Shown here: one piece after another, positions 35,580-48,329 of the stretch
How positions within the stretch are numbered: position 1 is the first letter of the stretch
Layout of the letters: each line of letters begins with the position of its first letter
From: Spirometra erinaceieuropaei
Lineage: Eukaryota; Platyhelminthes; Cestoda; Diphyllobothriidea; Diphyllobothriidae
Assembly: GCA_902702965.1 (NCBI GenBank)
Contig: CACRXP010000038.1
Location: forward strand, 1,688,749-1,752,748
Length of the DNA stretch: 64,000 nucleotides
Reading direction: 5' to 3'
The notes under the pieces: model-generated
Told to the model about the DNA's origin: nothing
What the model saw: only the letters and a program-made list of their open reading frames with translations
The model's database searches: none
Made by a program: the position numbers and the translations under genes

Positions 35580-35790
35580 GGGCAATCTACTAAATACCCC
35601 TTATTCCAGGCAACCTCACGTAAAATTCCAGGGGGTATCGACCCCATGTTCTAACCTTAGCTCCAACCCAAAATCCAGCCGCAACCCTCACCATCGTCCT
35701 GACGCTCCTCACTCAAGACTGAACACTGACCTCCGTCGGAATTCCGCACAAGACCACCCGTAATATGGGAGGGGCACTTACAGTGCGTAA
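35580..35790 (-). repeat. Dispersed repeat T, degenerate reverse copy
   Basis: The runs taaccttagctccaacccaa and aatccagccgcaaccctcac have the spacing of a degraded CCCTAA series, with flanks similar to 21400-21540. It is weaker than the other T copies. Confidence 0.4.
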
Positions 35791-36114
35791 CCCAACTCAT
35801 GAAAAGTGTCGAAATTTACGAATGATTGTCAATCACCCGCAAACCGACACCAATGCGTGGACCCAATGTCTTTGTTAATAAATTATATCGTTAAAAGAAT
35901 TAAAAACATAAAAAAATATCAAAGGCAATGTTAAGTTGTTTAGAAATACCGTTTTTTAGAAAGACGCACAATCCCGGAAATGTCAAAAATGGTTGTAATT
36001 TGGTAAACTTCGTTTTAGATGTATCGAATGTCTTTCCTTGCAAAAATCCGAGTAAATATGACAGTACAAGTAGAATAACGTAACCGCCCTCTTAGTTGCT
36101 GTAAATCAAGTACA

Positions 36115-37175
36115 TCCGTCGATCAAGTTTACGTTGGAGGTGGAAAGGGCAGGCTCCCTGTATTTCCTAGACGTACTTCTAAGCATTAGGGCTGACGGGA
36201 GCATCCGAAGAAGCGTCTATCGAAAGGACACTTGGTCTGGACAATATACGAACTTCTACAGTTTCGTACCCCTGGTCAGCAAGGGCTTAGAAAAATCTGT
36301 TCGGCAGAGAGCGTTGGTGAGGAACTTAAAAGGATTCAGGACGTGCTTCGCGAGAACGGGTATCCTGACAGATTTACTGTAAGGAATTTTGCCGAGTGAC
36401 CGGCAAGAATCATCATACCGACCGCAGAAAAGAAAACTGTTCCTCAAAGTCCCCTTTTAGGGGGACACGGCGAGTGAGCTCCTGAGAAAGCGCCTTGACC
36501 AAGTCGTCTCATGGACTTTCCCGGCAGCTAGAGTTCAAATATTGTTTTCGACCAACCCTGTCTTACGTGGGGAAGGTAAGGTTAGGCTACCAGCTCAGAC
36601 CACCTCTAGGTCCATTTACTCCTTTACTTGCTCCTTTGGAGCAGGCTACATTGGTCGTACGAGTCAACGCTTTTCCGCAAGAATACGAGGACACATGCCG
36701 GCATGGCTGAGGAAGGGCGTAGTTAAAAGCATACACCGCTCCATCCTCGCACACATGGTTGATTCTGGGCACCGTGTGGATCCCAACGAAGCCTTCCGTG
36801 TGATTTACAGGGTCCCACTTAACCAGCCTAAGCGACTGGATCAGCGCATACTAGCAACGGCAGAGGCAACTGCCATCAGGCTACAGAGGCCGGTCCTGTA
36901 CGCGCAGAAGAACCTCTTGCGCGCTCCGAGTCTACCGTGGGCCAGGATCGATGCAGGATCGATGTATGCAGGTCTCCGCGCCCCCTCTTCCCTTCCCCTC
37001 CCCGTGACCCGGTCCAACCTAACCCCCACTGCCACGGACTGCCTCCTCTCCTCCCCCCATCCAAGCGCTCTATTCACATACCCCATTTGTATTAGAGGAC
37101 GAACCGTAATCGATTGCACTTATCATTCACGCGTTCAGTTTGTACCTCGTTCCCATATAAATGTACAGGCCCCAT
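36115..37175 (+). mobile_element. Penelope-like element fragment: RT thumb and GIY-YIG endonuclease (fourth lineage)
   Basis: 36134-36300 reads LYFLDVLLSIRADGSIRRSV then YRKDTWSGQYTNFYSF, the end of the RT domain. A frameshift near 36290-36310 leads to ENGYPDRF and NFAE in the other frame (36350-36400). From 36542 the frame is open to 37177 and carries the endonuclease: SIYSFTCSFGAGYIGRTSQR, then RIRGHMPAWLRKGVVKSIHR, then a C-terminal part with RLDQRILATAEATAIRLQRP. Both the GIY-type (IYSF) and YIG parts are present. This is a different PLE group from the YVGETG copies. Confidence 0.88.
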
Positions 37176-37179
37176 GAGA

Positions 37180-38955
37180 ATATAAATCGAAAACACGCGT
37201 AAGCTCGCCAAATGCTCTTCTGAATTGCTCCATGGGAATTTTCGCAACTTTAAAAAATAGTGTTTTTGTGAAGTTTACATCTAAATATCCTTTAAGAAGT
37301 AGTGTCATTTCGGCTATGGCAGTTTGCCAGCAGCCTACATTCTGAGTATAGAGTACAAAACAGTTTCCGGAGAATTCGTGGTATCGATTGCTCTTTTGAA
37401 CTGATTGAGATGCGGTTGGATAAGAGATCGATTTCAACTAGAAGGATGCCATAGGGACAAAAGTTCTCATAAGGTCACATACTGCCGGGCTGATCGGTGC
37501 ATAAAAAACTTAAATAAAATTGACAGGTATGGTCGTAAACGTACCATTTTGTCTTTATAAAGAGGACGTTTCTTCCGTGAAATCAATTTGTCCTTCTCGT
37601 TTGTTCAGGATTACGATGAGTTTCAGATCGGCCTTGAAATATCACCGAATACTTCAAGATTTTCAGTGTTTTTCCCCGATCGCCCATAATGACGGACTCT
37701 GTACTATGCATCCATTAAAACTCTAAAATAAGATGTTTCTTGAAGGTATTTACCGAAGAAGCGAATGTTTGGGCTTCCTTTTCCATGTACAAGGTCGTTT
37801 GGGTCACATTTGAAGACTCACTGAAACAGGAAACGTCATCCTCGAACAAAATAAACGTCCACAGCGGAAGTCAGCAAGGAATATGCCTTAGGTCAATTAG
37901 AAAACCTTCTCTAATAAGTTACTTCTTTATGGTGCGCATTAATACTGCACTTTGTTGACGAATCTCTGTGTACTTTATATTTTTGCACGGTGAGACCAGG
38001 AAAAAATATGACTCTTGGCCGTTTCTTTCACGTTCCTAAGCAATACTAATATTTTTCTACCGTTGACGTAAGAACATGCCTTCCTCTATAGATTGTGAGA
38101 CTGTACGCCGTTTTTGTTTACCTATTGACTCCGTTCTACGATTATGGATGCACGGTAGTGTGGCCATATAAATACTGATATTTTGGTAAAACTTTTAATG
38201 TCTTGTCCGTTCTATTTCTAAATTAAATATCTACATAAACCTGACTTCACAAAAAGTTGTGTTTCATATGTTTGAAACTGAAAATGACTATTTGGCGGGA
38301 GTGTTTTCTGTGACATTAAGTAGAATTTTCCAGACAGCAAAACAATTTTAGCCTATTTAAACAACGGATTGCCTGTGCGCGTTAGTACTGCACTTTAAAG
38401 GTCCAAATCGCCCAGATCTGATAATGTGACTTCTAAAAATTTACAAAACATCCGGTCCTCTTAAATTAACCTTTGTGATAGGAAGTTGATTCTCACGGGT
38501 CGCAAGGGGCAAAAAATGAATTTTTAAGTCCAGCAAACTCTGTTTATTACGGTTGTCTCCGGACCCAGGCAAAGTAACTGACGGCGACCGTTTGGCTTAA
38601 CCTGTGATGCTTTTTCTTATATCATATCGCCTCCTAAGTCATTACACGTGTTTTCAACTTTTTAAAAATCGGCACAGAGCGATGCTTCCGCCACATCCCT
38701 TGCCGCACTTCGGCCTATCGGAATTTCATACTGCCATTTATAGCCCGGTATCTCACCTGCAAAGATGTTGAAAAACAAAAACTAAAACTCGATCTTGCAC
38801 CTTAAAGTCCTTTTTTCTTCATATATAATCATGTCCACCTGTCCAAAACCTGTTAATCTCTATGGTAATCACTGTGTACTGGAGAACCATTTTTGCTGAT
38901 AGTTTTGAAAGTTATTTTCAAAATAAAGCAGTCCTCTCTCTCTCAAATCGCACTT
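37180..38955. other. AT-rich stretch, unclassified
   Basis: No host gene is recognised. A short direct repeat occurs at 37931-37953 and 38374-38396 (gtgcgc.ttaatactgcactt in both, with one or two differences). The short frames are not convincing. Confidence 0.5.
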
Positions 38956-39199
38956 AAACTAGGGAAAGGCTAAATCCGGGTAAGCAGTCTGTCTTGCAAT
39001 CACTGTGCCTGCAGTTATGCAGGTTAAACTGGAAGAAACCGGGAAACCAGATTTCGTGAAAATAAAATGGCTTTTAGACGGACAAACTAACGGATCTCCG
39101 TGGCCAACCGCAGCCCGTAACAGACCCTCGCGATTGATCGGGAGTAAGTGGGAGGAAGACCTTTCGAAAGTGACCATGCCTCCATCTGCTGATGTTTCA

Positions 39200-39690
39200 A
39201 GCTCCTGTCACAGCATTTACGAAGTGAGATGCTCTGCTTCCAAATATGGATTGCACAGGTGTTTCAGTATTTATAGGATTTAGTTGCTAGATCGGAACAG
39301 CTGGCAGCTCTAGAGTGCACCACGATTAGCCTGACCAGGTGTTGAAATATGTAATTGATATGCGCCTGTTTGTCGGTCAAGATTACCAGCTGTCATGCTC
39401 ATCGCACGCAGCCGATTCACTGACCGCCGGATTTCGTCATCCGTGTGGCCTTTTGGGCAATTCGGCTCGCCGAAATTGACACCAGGAACAGTGGTCATCC
39501 GCATTCTCTCCTCGCGACCAACTACTTTGCGTAGGCAAAGTCTCAGTGCCGAATATGGAGAGGGGAGGTCGTTGCGATTGTTGGTTGATTAAAGACCTGA
39601 AAACCATGACTCGATCAGTTCGCGGCTTACGCTGTTTTCGTCTCTAGTGAGAATTCCTGCTTCGTCAAACTTGACTGTGTGGTTTGGTCC
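39200..39690 (-). mobile_element. Penelope-like element 3' fragment, C-terminal region
   Basis: On the minus strand, 39680-39480 corresponds to the PLE C-terminus around cgagaactgctcgag...; compare gcaaagtctcagtgccgaat at 39534-39553 with cgaagtctcagcaccaagta at 12226-12245. cagtatttataggatttagt at 39265-39284 parallels 11971-11990. The frame is broken. Confidence 0.6.
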
Positions 39691-39694
39691 TGGC

Positions 39695-40210
39695 CAACTA
39701 GACGTCACCAGCCAGTCATACCCAAATTCACCTTTGAGTAACTTGAACTTCGAACCCGGACGATTACTAAGCCAGAAATGGCCGTCTGTGTCTTCCAGGC
39801 CTTCGTCGGCATTCTTTCCGGCATCATTTCAGTCCGCAATACGACCACCTGCGAGGGCTTTAGTTTTGGCCAAGGGAACGAGCACGTCTCGCAACCTGAT
39901 TGGCGAGCGTCCTTCCACGATAGTTGCTAGCCGCGATCATAGCCGACGGGACAACGTTGTCCTTGCTTCCATCATAGAACGTTGGGCTTAATGCTTAGTC
40001 ACCAAAGATCCAGGATCGGAATCCTGCGTCATTGAATTCTGGGGTTTGGCATGGCTGGATGACGGCGTCTAATAAGATGGGGATGACCACCCCAGCCTCC
40101 CTTGTTTTTTAGCTACTGTTCGCCATGCGACTGCCCGTGATGGCTCTGAATTGAGCCCCAAGGCGCAAGTGGGCAAGCATATCTCGCAAGCTGATTGGTC
40201 AACGCACTTC
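39695..40210. repeat. SINE copies, reverse then forward
   Basis: Reverse body at 39700-39785 (gtcaccagccagtcataccc, then cttcgaacccggacgattac and taagccagaaatggcc). Forward body at 40045-40100 (ttggcatggctggatgacgg then cgtctaataag). Both are followed by a shared module (gcaacctgattggcgagcgt at 39892-39911; gcaagctgattggtcaacgc at 40185-40204). Confidence 0.6.
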
Positions 40211-40519
40211 CCGGAACGCTCAGAGTTCGCACAAGCAAAGTATCGTCTTTTGTATAATAAGATGATTTCCAAACGGAGCTGCTTTTCTGTCCTTGCCTGA
40301 GACTCTTTGGGAGACATTTTCAATACTAATTTCCAGGTTCGATCATCGTTTGCCACTGAATTATGGCAAAGAGTGGGGGATTGCCGAATTTCCAGATGTC
40401 GACTGGATAAAGATGGCTTACTGAACTCTTCCCGCCGGAATCCCTATCCTCACAGTGTTTATCTGTTCTGACTACTGATAGTTAAAGTAAAATCGGTCTC
40501 GGAGTAACGTAAAGGTCAT

Positions 40520-40745
40520 GGCACGGAAATAGGACTCCCTCATAATACCGGCGGACTTACACTAGATTCTAGGGCGATTAAAGTTAGGGTTAGAGTGTGG
40601 GCTATGGTCAAGGTCAGGTTTAAAATTAGAGTTAAGATTAGTGTTAATGTTGTGGCTTGTACAGGGGAAATGTCGCTCTTTCTGAAACCTAGCGCTAGAA
40701 CACCTGCATTATGAGACGGAAGAAAATCCTATTTCCGTGTTTTAG
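40520..40745 (+). repeat. Dispersed repeat T with telomere-like core
   Basis: Degenerate units (40578-40655: attaaagttagggttagagt, then ttaagattagtgttaatgtt) precede the tail cctagcgctagaacacctgc, which matches agcgccagaccacctgta at 20729-20746. Confidence 0.6.
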
Positions 40746-41094
40746 CCGACAACGTTCAGTGCTTCTGTGCATTCTTGACGAATTTCACATTCGGACGCTG
40801 ACTATTTTCCTTCAGCCATTTCTGCTAAGTTTACTAGTAGATAACAGAGGCCCTCAAGATGGGCTTCTGCCTCGCCTGGCTTTATTCTCGATCTCGGACG
40901 TCTTTTGAAATTTATTTATTTGTTAGAACTTGCGGGGAAACATGCACCTGTCTGTAACATTACCAGGTCGGTTTTGTCGACTTCTACGTCGTAGTTTGCA
41001 GATCTACCGTGCAATCTCTGAATTGTCCTGTACCAGTCAGTCTCAGCGGACCTAGCTAGTCTTTCAAACTCCAAGTATGTGTGCGCATGTGGCT

Positions 41095-41565
41095 ACTTGC
41101 CCATAAAACGGACCACGCGGTAGAGGCGCTGGACCGACAAGGGGGTTACATCGGATTCAGGCAGGTATTATCGGGAGTGGGCATCAATAACGAATACTAA
41201 CATTCGGAGTGCGGTGACAAGCTGAGTTACCGGCTAAATTCTCGCATTTTGGGATCCCTGTCGTCCTCTCCCCCCTGTTTTTATTGGTTAAAATCCTGGC
41301 CAAGTGTTTGTTGCGGACCAAGGGGTGTAATAGTAAGCCTAGGCGTGGGGTTTTTGTCGTGCCGGCCACTTTTGGCATCTCCCACCTCCCGTCTTCTTGA
41401 ATTAGTTATGACACCGGGCCCAGGTGGGGACGGAGAGAGTGCGATAGATGCTGCGAAAGCCCACCATCACTATACAATTACTCATTCCACCGCCCCTGCT
41501 CTCAATCTGCTGTGGAGTACGCGGTGGAAATAGCCGGAATCGAGCATATAACTGTCCTGTATGTA
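41095..41565 (+). repeat. Interspersed repeat R1 copy
   Basis: Landmarks: aaaacggaccacgcggtaga, gcaggtattatcgggag, then cctcccgtcttcttgaatta, gtgcgatagatgctgcgaaa and tgtggagtacgcggtggaaa. The upstream part parallels 4567-4690 (gggccacgtggtagacgcgc), so the whole unit is represented. Confidence 0.7.
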
Positions 41566-42559
41566 TTCAGACATTGCATTGGGACACTGTGGGGTTCGTC
41601 TTGCCGATCAGCACTCTCTTCCCCCATTCCAGTGGCAAAACCCCTGGAGGGGGGCTGGGATTCTGCAAACATATGGGTTTCCTGATTAACTGCGCACTGC
41701 GAGTTAGCGCTAATTGGGCTAATCTGCGCTCCAGGCCGCGCAGACCCAACAACCAGCTTTCGCCTGCCTTCGGAAGTTGCTGGCCCGCCTTTGATGACGC
41801 CGACCTGCCGTTAGGGTGAGCGTATTATCCTGAATCCGATCATTGTAGCATCCGTTTGAAGTTGCATTTGGAAGCTTGCTGGAGGTTATTCCGGGACTCA
41901 AAACGCCTGTTCTCTCTCTCTCCATCAGTAGACGTCAGGACTTGTGTAGGAAATATTCGAAATTGCGGATTACGCGTAATTACGCAAAGGAGTGCTAGAC
42001 TACTTAACGACTAAACCCATTAAACACTGGTTGAGTTAATTATACGTTTACAGCCACTAAACTACTACTTATAAAGAGTTTCAAAAGGATTTGCAGGAAG
42101 TACTATTCCAAAACTTAAATGACAGCATGCTGCCCTTTCATTGAGCATATTCAGTAGTGTGGACTTTTTCGGATATTTCCGGACACTTGTGCAATTTAGC
42201 CCACGCATTATCAAAAGGTTGTTCTAAGGACTCTTTATCATGCTTTCTTTCATTGGAAATTGCATTCTCTTTCAAATTATACTCCACTCAAGAAAATATC
42301 TCAGCCCTCTTGCGATTTGTAATCACGAGGTCCCTCGTAGAATGGACTCGTCGTCCTACTCGCAGTCAAATTGATTTCTCAAATCGGAAGTTAACACACG
42401 CATCCCCATCAATGAATATGTGAAGTAAAAAGTAAACGTCTAGAAGTGGTGGCGTTGTTCTAAAGTCCAGACGCCTTATGGTTTATTCAGGTTATTCTTG
42501 TGGCCTATCCTCCTCCGTTTTATTAATGCTGCTCACTATCGTTGGATCTTTAATATCCG

Positions 42560-42965
42560 ACAGTTTGACCGTCGATTCCGACGATGTCAACCGTGTGCTA
42601 AACAGCTAGGGGCAGCAGGCACGATGACTTGCGCTCGAATTAGTTTATAATGATAGCAGACTTGCGCAGCACATATCACACCCTCCCCCCACTCCCCACC
42701 TGGACCCGGTGTGAAGACGGAATCAAGAAGACCAGAGGCAGGGGAGGGCGCAGGTGAAAGACGGCGACTTACACTCACATTATCCTGTGATGAATCAGAT
42801 ATGCGCGACGTCTATGACACTCTCTCCTCTGCCATCCACATTGGTCCAATCGCATGACAATGTCAAGACGATCGAAGTTCGACTCTGATGCAGGAGCTGA
42901 CAAGACTACGCGTGCTACATGCGATCCGGTCCGTGTGACATGCACCAGGTTTTTGTAGGGACAAT
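42560..42965 (-). repeat. Interspersed repeat R1 copy, reverse
   Basis: Reverse landmarks: cagtttgaccgtcgattccg, acgatgtcaaccgtgtgcta, gaattagtttataatgatag, cagacttgcgcagcacatat and aagaagaccagaggcagggg. A partial second unit continues to about 42965. Confidence 0.75.
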
Positions 42966-43181
42966 TCCGACCCCACATTAGTGAAAGTGCCACAAGGTGC
43001 ACATTCAGACGGCGTTGTAGTGGCCTGAGAAGGCCAGAATTACCCCGTCAGTTGACAGCCTTCTAAACAATGGCTTTTAGGGGGATAGCTTTTAATAATA
43101 TTAGAAGATGCGCTGAGATGTCGTGAAGATGGCTTCAGGGTATCGGTCTCGTTCTTCCTTTGCTTACATTAGTCCGGTGTA

Positions 43182-44177
43182 CAGTTGGTGTGTTAACTCA
43201 TGAAATGTTAACCGAAATCCCGAAATGCGATTTCGTTTCGAAAATATTAATTAAGTAGGGTTGTAAAACTAGTCAGCCTGCAGCAAAATTTTATAACAGT
43301 TCAATTACTTCAAGATGCCGACTTTCAAACGAACTTCCATCCGGCTGCATGTAAAAACTACACTCTGTAAAACATAGCTACATGAATAGCATGAGTTTTT
43401 GACTTTTATTTTCGATGCCTGTAAAAATCCAATTATATTTCATGAAAAACATGCATTACAATATTTGTTCCTTTGCTCATTTTGTAGACAATCACGTCTT
43501 TTTCCAATCTCATACAAGAAGCAAGGGTATTTTTCGAATCTGAAACATTGTTTCCAATTTTCGAATAATTTTGAACCTACTCTGTCGTTAAACTTGGATC
43601 CAGGGTTTTAAAACTACAAGCCGTTTAATTTTCGCATACGGAAAACCATAAATTTCTCTGCGGTAATAAAAGGGGACCATATAGTGTTCATAAAATTGAG
43701 CAGTAGATTTGAGCCATATTGTTAACTTTACAAGCCACATCGGTAAATGCAGAGATATGACGATTTATGAACGTCCATTTAACGGTATTTAAAAGCCCCA
43801 CAATTAGAAACTTTTTTAAAAGCGAATTATGTCCCTTTTTCGAGTATAAACTTAAAAGAAGACGTAATTTTCTACCGAATGGGCAAAAGAATGAATATTT
43901 TTATGCATGTTATCCATGAATTATAATTTGAATTTTAGGGACATCGGAAATCAATGAAAAATTGCGTGCTACATGCGTAGTCGTTTTTTACAGAGTGTAC
44001 TTTTAGCACTCAGCCGAAATGAAGTTTTTTACGAAAGCCGGCTTCCCGGGGTAACTGATTTATTATAGAATTATGCTGCAGGCTGACGATTTTTACAACT
44101 CTACTTAATAAATCTTTTCGAAACGTAAACGCATTTCGGAATTTCGGTTGATATTTCATGAGCTAGCCCACCTACTG
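43182..44177. repeat. Long palindromic fold-back element, subfamily A (copy P3, intact)
   Basis: Left end TA|CAGTTGGTGTGTTAACTCAT; right end gagctagcccacctactg at 44160-44177. The arms mirror over several hundred bp, for example agcctgcagcaaaattttat (43273-43292) against ataattctgcagcctgac-type sequence near 44065-44085. Length is 996 bp, close to copies P1, P5 and P8. Confidence 0.9.
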
Positions 44178-45627
44178 GGCAAGTTTGTCAGTCATCTGAT
44201 GGCAGAAGTGGGCATGGTTTTCTGGCGCGTCGTGAAGCCTACGTCCAGGTGTACCTGAATAACCCCGCTCACGTGCGGCGGTAGTTATGGGATAAGCTGA
44301 GTCCTCGCAGTCTGATTAACGTGGGCTATGGGGCCATTCTGACCACTTGTTTCATGCAGCGTTCCTACAGCATAGCCAGTTTTGGAGGCTAGGTACTACC
44401 CGCAGAGCACACCTCATTCATTTTCAATACAGTATTTTATAGGCAGTGGGAATTCAGAATCCTTAAGAAGAAACCGGAAGGAAGTAAGTACATGCGCGGG
44501 GTAAAGATGCCAACTGTTATTTAATAAACTTACTAGCGTTTTAATACTCCCGTTTTACTGGCAGACGTGTGCATTCCACTTAACATAATTTCGAGCATTG
44601 TTTTACTACCTGACTGTTCTCCATGCCGATTTTTTTTCAAATTGAACCTTACTCTTACTAAAGAATTACGTGTGGGGTGTGCTGAACAAAAAACCAATGT
44701 TGACATTTCAGCAGTACTGGTCTGCGAATGTCATCCTGCCGACGAAGAGCCGACCAAAACCTCTGCGTAACAAGATCTTCTTTGAAAAATATAGTAGGTG
44801 GTTTTCCAAAGATTATTTTTACTTCGCGCATATACTTAACCTTCGCAAAAAAGACTAAATAGGCAGATCGTATATCAACATGTTATGTCATGTGAAACTT
44901 TTCGGGAATGTGTCCCTCTGATCCGTTGTGTAATCCCGCCTTCCAAACTCTTTTCCCATTTAAAAGCCTGCCAAAAATTTCGGCAGAATAAGCAGGAAAG
45001 AATTTCTTGCGCAGTCCGTTTTCTCACCACAGCTGTCAAGGTAGCCTGAGATTTCACATGCGCTTAAAATTCTGTAAGACTTCCCCTAGATAACTTCTCC
45101 AACTGTGACACTGATTCGTTTTTTTTAAGTTTGTCTTTTTTCCATTGGCTGACCGCATCTTTTTTGTTAAACTTTGCCCAACGTGTACTTTCACAGCACA
45201 GTCTAACAGCGCAGTGCTTATCACTAAAAAGAGCTTTTTGTTAGATCGTTTATCGTATTATTTATTTCGCATGAAAAAGATGTGTTCGCTTGCGGGAGCG
45301 GCGGGCGTGTATAAAGGGCAGAAATTACGTAGGCAGCAGAACTTTTGTAACAGTGTTTTTCTGCGTTAACGAGGTTGAGATGTAGGAAGAACCTGCTGGA
45401 TAAAGGTCCGAAATAATGACCTTGGTTTGCCGTCGGCACGGAGTTGCCAACTGCTGAATTCGGTGACCGGTGACTGGCACTGAGGCTAGTGACTGGATCG
45501 CTAGGAATCAACCACAGTGCCTCCAACCGGTAAGCTCAGAGGAACTTACACCGTACGGCTCCTGTGAGCCGACAAAATTCACCCACAAAGGCATAGAACG
45601 GTACTCACGGACGCGTTTCAATATTTA
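44178..45627. other. No recognised feature
   Basis: Spacer between two palindromes. Short frames such as those near 44567-44858 lack recognisable domains. Confidence 0.45.
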
Positions 45628-46588
45628 CAGTGAGTGACCGATCTCATGAAATGTTGGCCGAAATTCTGAAGTGCGTTTTCGATTACGAAGGATTGCTTAG
45701 GCTCGGTTATAATACTAATTATCTAGCGGCATAATCGTATAATATTTCGGACTTGGCAGGATGTCAGCTTTTCAATACACTGCCTTTCACTCCCCTGTAG
45801 AAACCCTGCTCGAAAAAAATGAAGACTTAGTTAGCATGCATTTTTCACATTTATTTTCGACGATGTTCCAAATTCAAATATATCTTATAGAAACCACGAG
45901 CAAAAATATGCTTTCTTTCAGTCGTTTGATAGAGAATTACGTTTTCTTTACAATTCATGCTCAAAGAAGGATTACAATTAGTTATTAAAAATGTTTTCTT
46001 ATTGCCTAATAATTCTGTGCCTAATCATACGTTGCATGCGTTCCGCGTAAAGAAAATCACATATTTTTAATGTCTTTAAAAGGGTATCATACAGAGTCCA
46101 TAAAATCTTGCAATAAATGCGGACTACGTTGTACATTTCATGAGGAGCATTTGTAAACGCAGAAGTATAATGCTTTGTGAATGGATGTTGCGCGGTCTTA
46201 AAAAAACCTCATAGTTAGAAACTTTTTTGAAACCTAATCACAATCCATCCTTGAGTAAGAAATATAAAGAAGACGTAATTCTCTATCAAACGACCGAAAG
46301 AAAGCATATTTTTGCTCGTGGTTTCTATAAGATATATTTTAATTTGCGAGACCATCGAAAATAAATGTGAAAAATGCACGCTAACTAAGGAGTCATTTTT
46401 TGTCGAGTACGGTTTCTGCAGGGGATTGAAAAGCAATGTGATCAAAAGTTGACATCCTGCCAATTCCGAAATGTAATAAGATTATATTGCAAGATAATTA
46501 GAATCATAACCGAACCTAAATAATCCTTCCTAATCGAGAACGCATTTCAGAATTTCGACCAACATTTCATGAGATCGGTCACTCACTG
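45628..46588. repeat. Long palindromic fold-back element, subfamily B (copy P4, intact)
   Basis: Left end TA|CAGTGAGTGACCGATCTCAT; right end atgagatcggtcactcactg (46569-46588), its exact reverse complement over 20 bp. The arms read the same peptide outward (IYLIETTSKNMLSF, then RLIENYVFF) from + in the left arm and - in the right arm, which shows near-identity. Length 961 bp. Confidence 0.93.
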
Positions 46589-47338
46589 TCACAACCGAAA
46601 CAACAGCCTCACCGACGGTGACTATCACACTGCCTATTCCAATTTATGCCTCAGGGGAATACATGGTAGGGTAGGAGAGATTTCAGTGGCAGGATATTAT
46701 TTTTAACGATCGGTGCAAATAAAAGTCTTTCTGAAATCCCATAAGTAAGCAGGAAAGTGGACCGCCCAAAGACGTCCTTAATTAAACTGAAATAACAAGG
46801 CATCCGGTCTCTGGACTTTACGCACGGCCTTCACTTGACTCCTGACTAAATTTACGTAATTAGGCTGTGTGTCGTTTCACAAAAAGACTATGTTGAAGAA
46901 TAGTATGAGTATACCACCTGCGCTGCACTCATTTTTAGTGATCATAATATATCTCATTTTAGGGTTTTTCGGCGCTCACTCATGCGATCCATTGATGAAA
47001 TCCGGTTGCCCTTAGTACAGGCACAACAGACAAGCCGCATTTTTCGTGTACATAGAGTGAAACGAACTGGCCGAAGTTGTTTTTAAAAGAGTAAAGTAGA
47101 AGCACTGTAGGAAATCCGTCGTGGACTCACTTTTTCATTCGGTCTTCTGTTTCAGCAGGTATTATTGTCCTGACTTCGAAATAATCTGTCTGACAAAGGC
47201 CCACACAAAGCACATTTTATTGATCATTACGCGAATTTTAGCCCACAACGGTCGTTAGGTTCTCGCAACGCTCTTGTCAGCCCGTGGTCTTAAGTCATTT
47301 GCGTCGTTGGCTTTGCATGACACTCAACAGAGGACCTA

Positions 47339-48329
47339 CAGTGAGTGACCGATCTGATGAAATGTTGGCTAAAATTCCGAAATGCGTTTCTGATTAGGAA
47401 GGATTGCTCGGTCGCGGTTGTAATACTGATTAGCTTGCGGCATAACCTTATCACATTTCGGACTTGGCAGGATGTCGGCTTTTGAATACACTGCTTTTCA
47501 ATCCCCTGTAGAAACCGTACTCGACAAAAAATGACTACCTATGTGGAATGCATTTTCCCCTTGATTTTCGATGGTCTTGCAAATTCAAATATATATTTTA
47601 TAGAAACCATAAAAAGTGTATGCTTTCTTTCAGTCAATTAATAGAGAATGAAGTCTTCTTTATATTTTATACTCAAGGAAAGGGTGTAATTTGGTTTTTA
47701 GAAAGTTTTCTAATTGCCGAATAATTTGGAGCCTAATCATTTGTTGCACCAGCGCTGAGTGATTTCAGTCTACAGGGTGCATACATGCCGTGTAAAGAAA
47801 AAAACATATTTCTCTATGCCATTAAAAAGATATCCTGCAGAGTCCATAAAATTTTGCAATTGATGCGGACTGTGTTGCACATTTCATGAGGAGCAGTGAT
47901 AAACGACCATTTACGATGTTATGCGAATGGACATTGTGCGGTCTTAAAAAATCTCATAAATAGAAACTTTTTTAAAATTCTCATTTTACATCTTCCTTGA
48001 GTATAAAATATAGAGAAGACTTGATTTTCTATTAATTGATTAAAAGAAAGCATATCTTTTTATGGTTTCTTTGGGATATATTTGAATTTGCAACTTCTGA
48101 AAATCATTGGGAAAAATGCATCCCACGTAAGTAGTCATTTTTACCAAATACGGTTTCTACAGCAGATAGAAAAGTAGTGTATTCAAAAGCCGAAATCCTG
48201 CCAATTCCGAAATGTGATACGATTATGCCGGAAAATAATCAGTATTCCAACCGCCACCAAGTTATCCTTCCTAATCGAAAACGCATTTTAGAATTTTAGC
48301 CAACATTTCATCAGATCGGTCACTCACTG
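47339..48329. repeat. Long palindromic fold-back element, subfamily B (copy P5, intact)
   Basis: Left end TA|CAGTGAGTGACCGATCTGAT; right end atcagatcggtcactcactg (48310-48329). This is an exact mirror that includes a position where P4 has C and P5 has G, so the arm ends have evolved together. It lies 750 bp from P4 and the two are clearly the same subfamily. Confidence 0.93.

Noticed and set aside
36542..37177. Host gene with a GIY-YIG nuclease domain
   Set aside because: It is preceded by a PLE RT thumb region in another frame and is best explained as the 3' part of a degenerate Penelope-like element.
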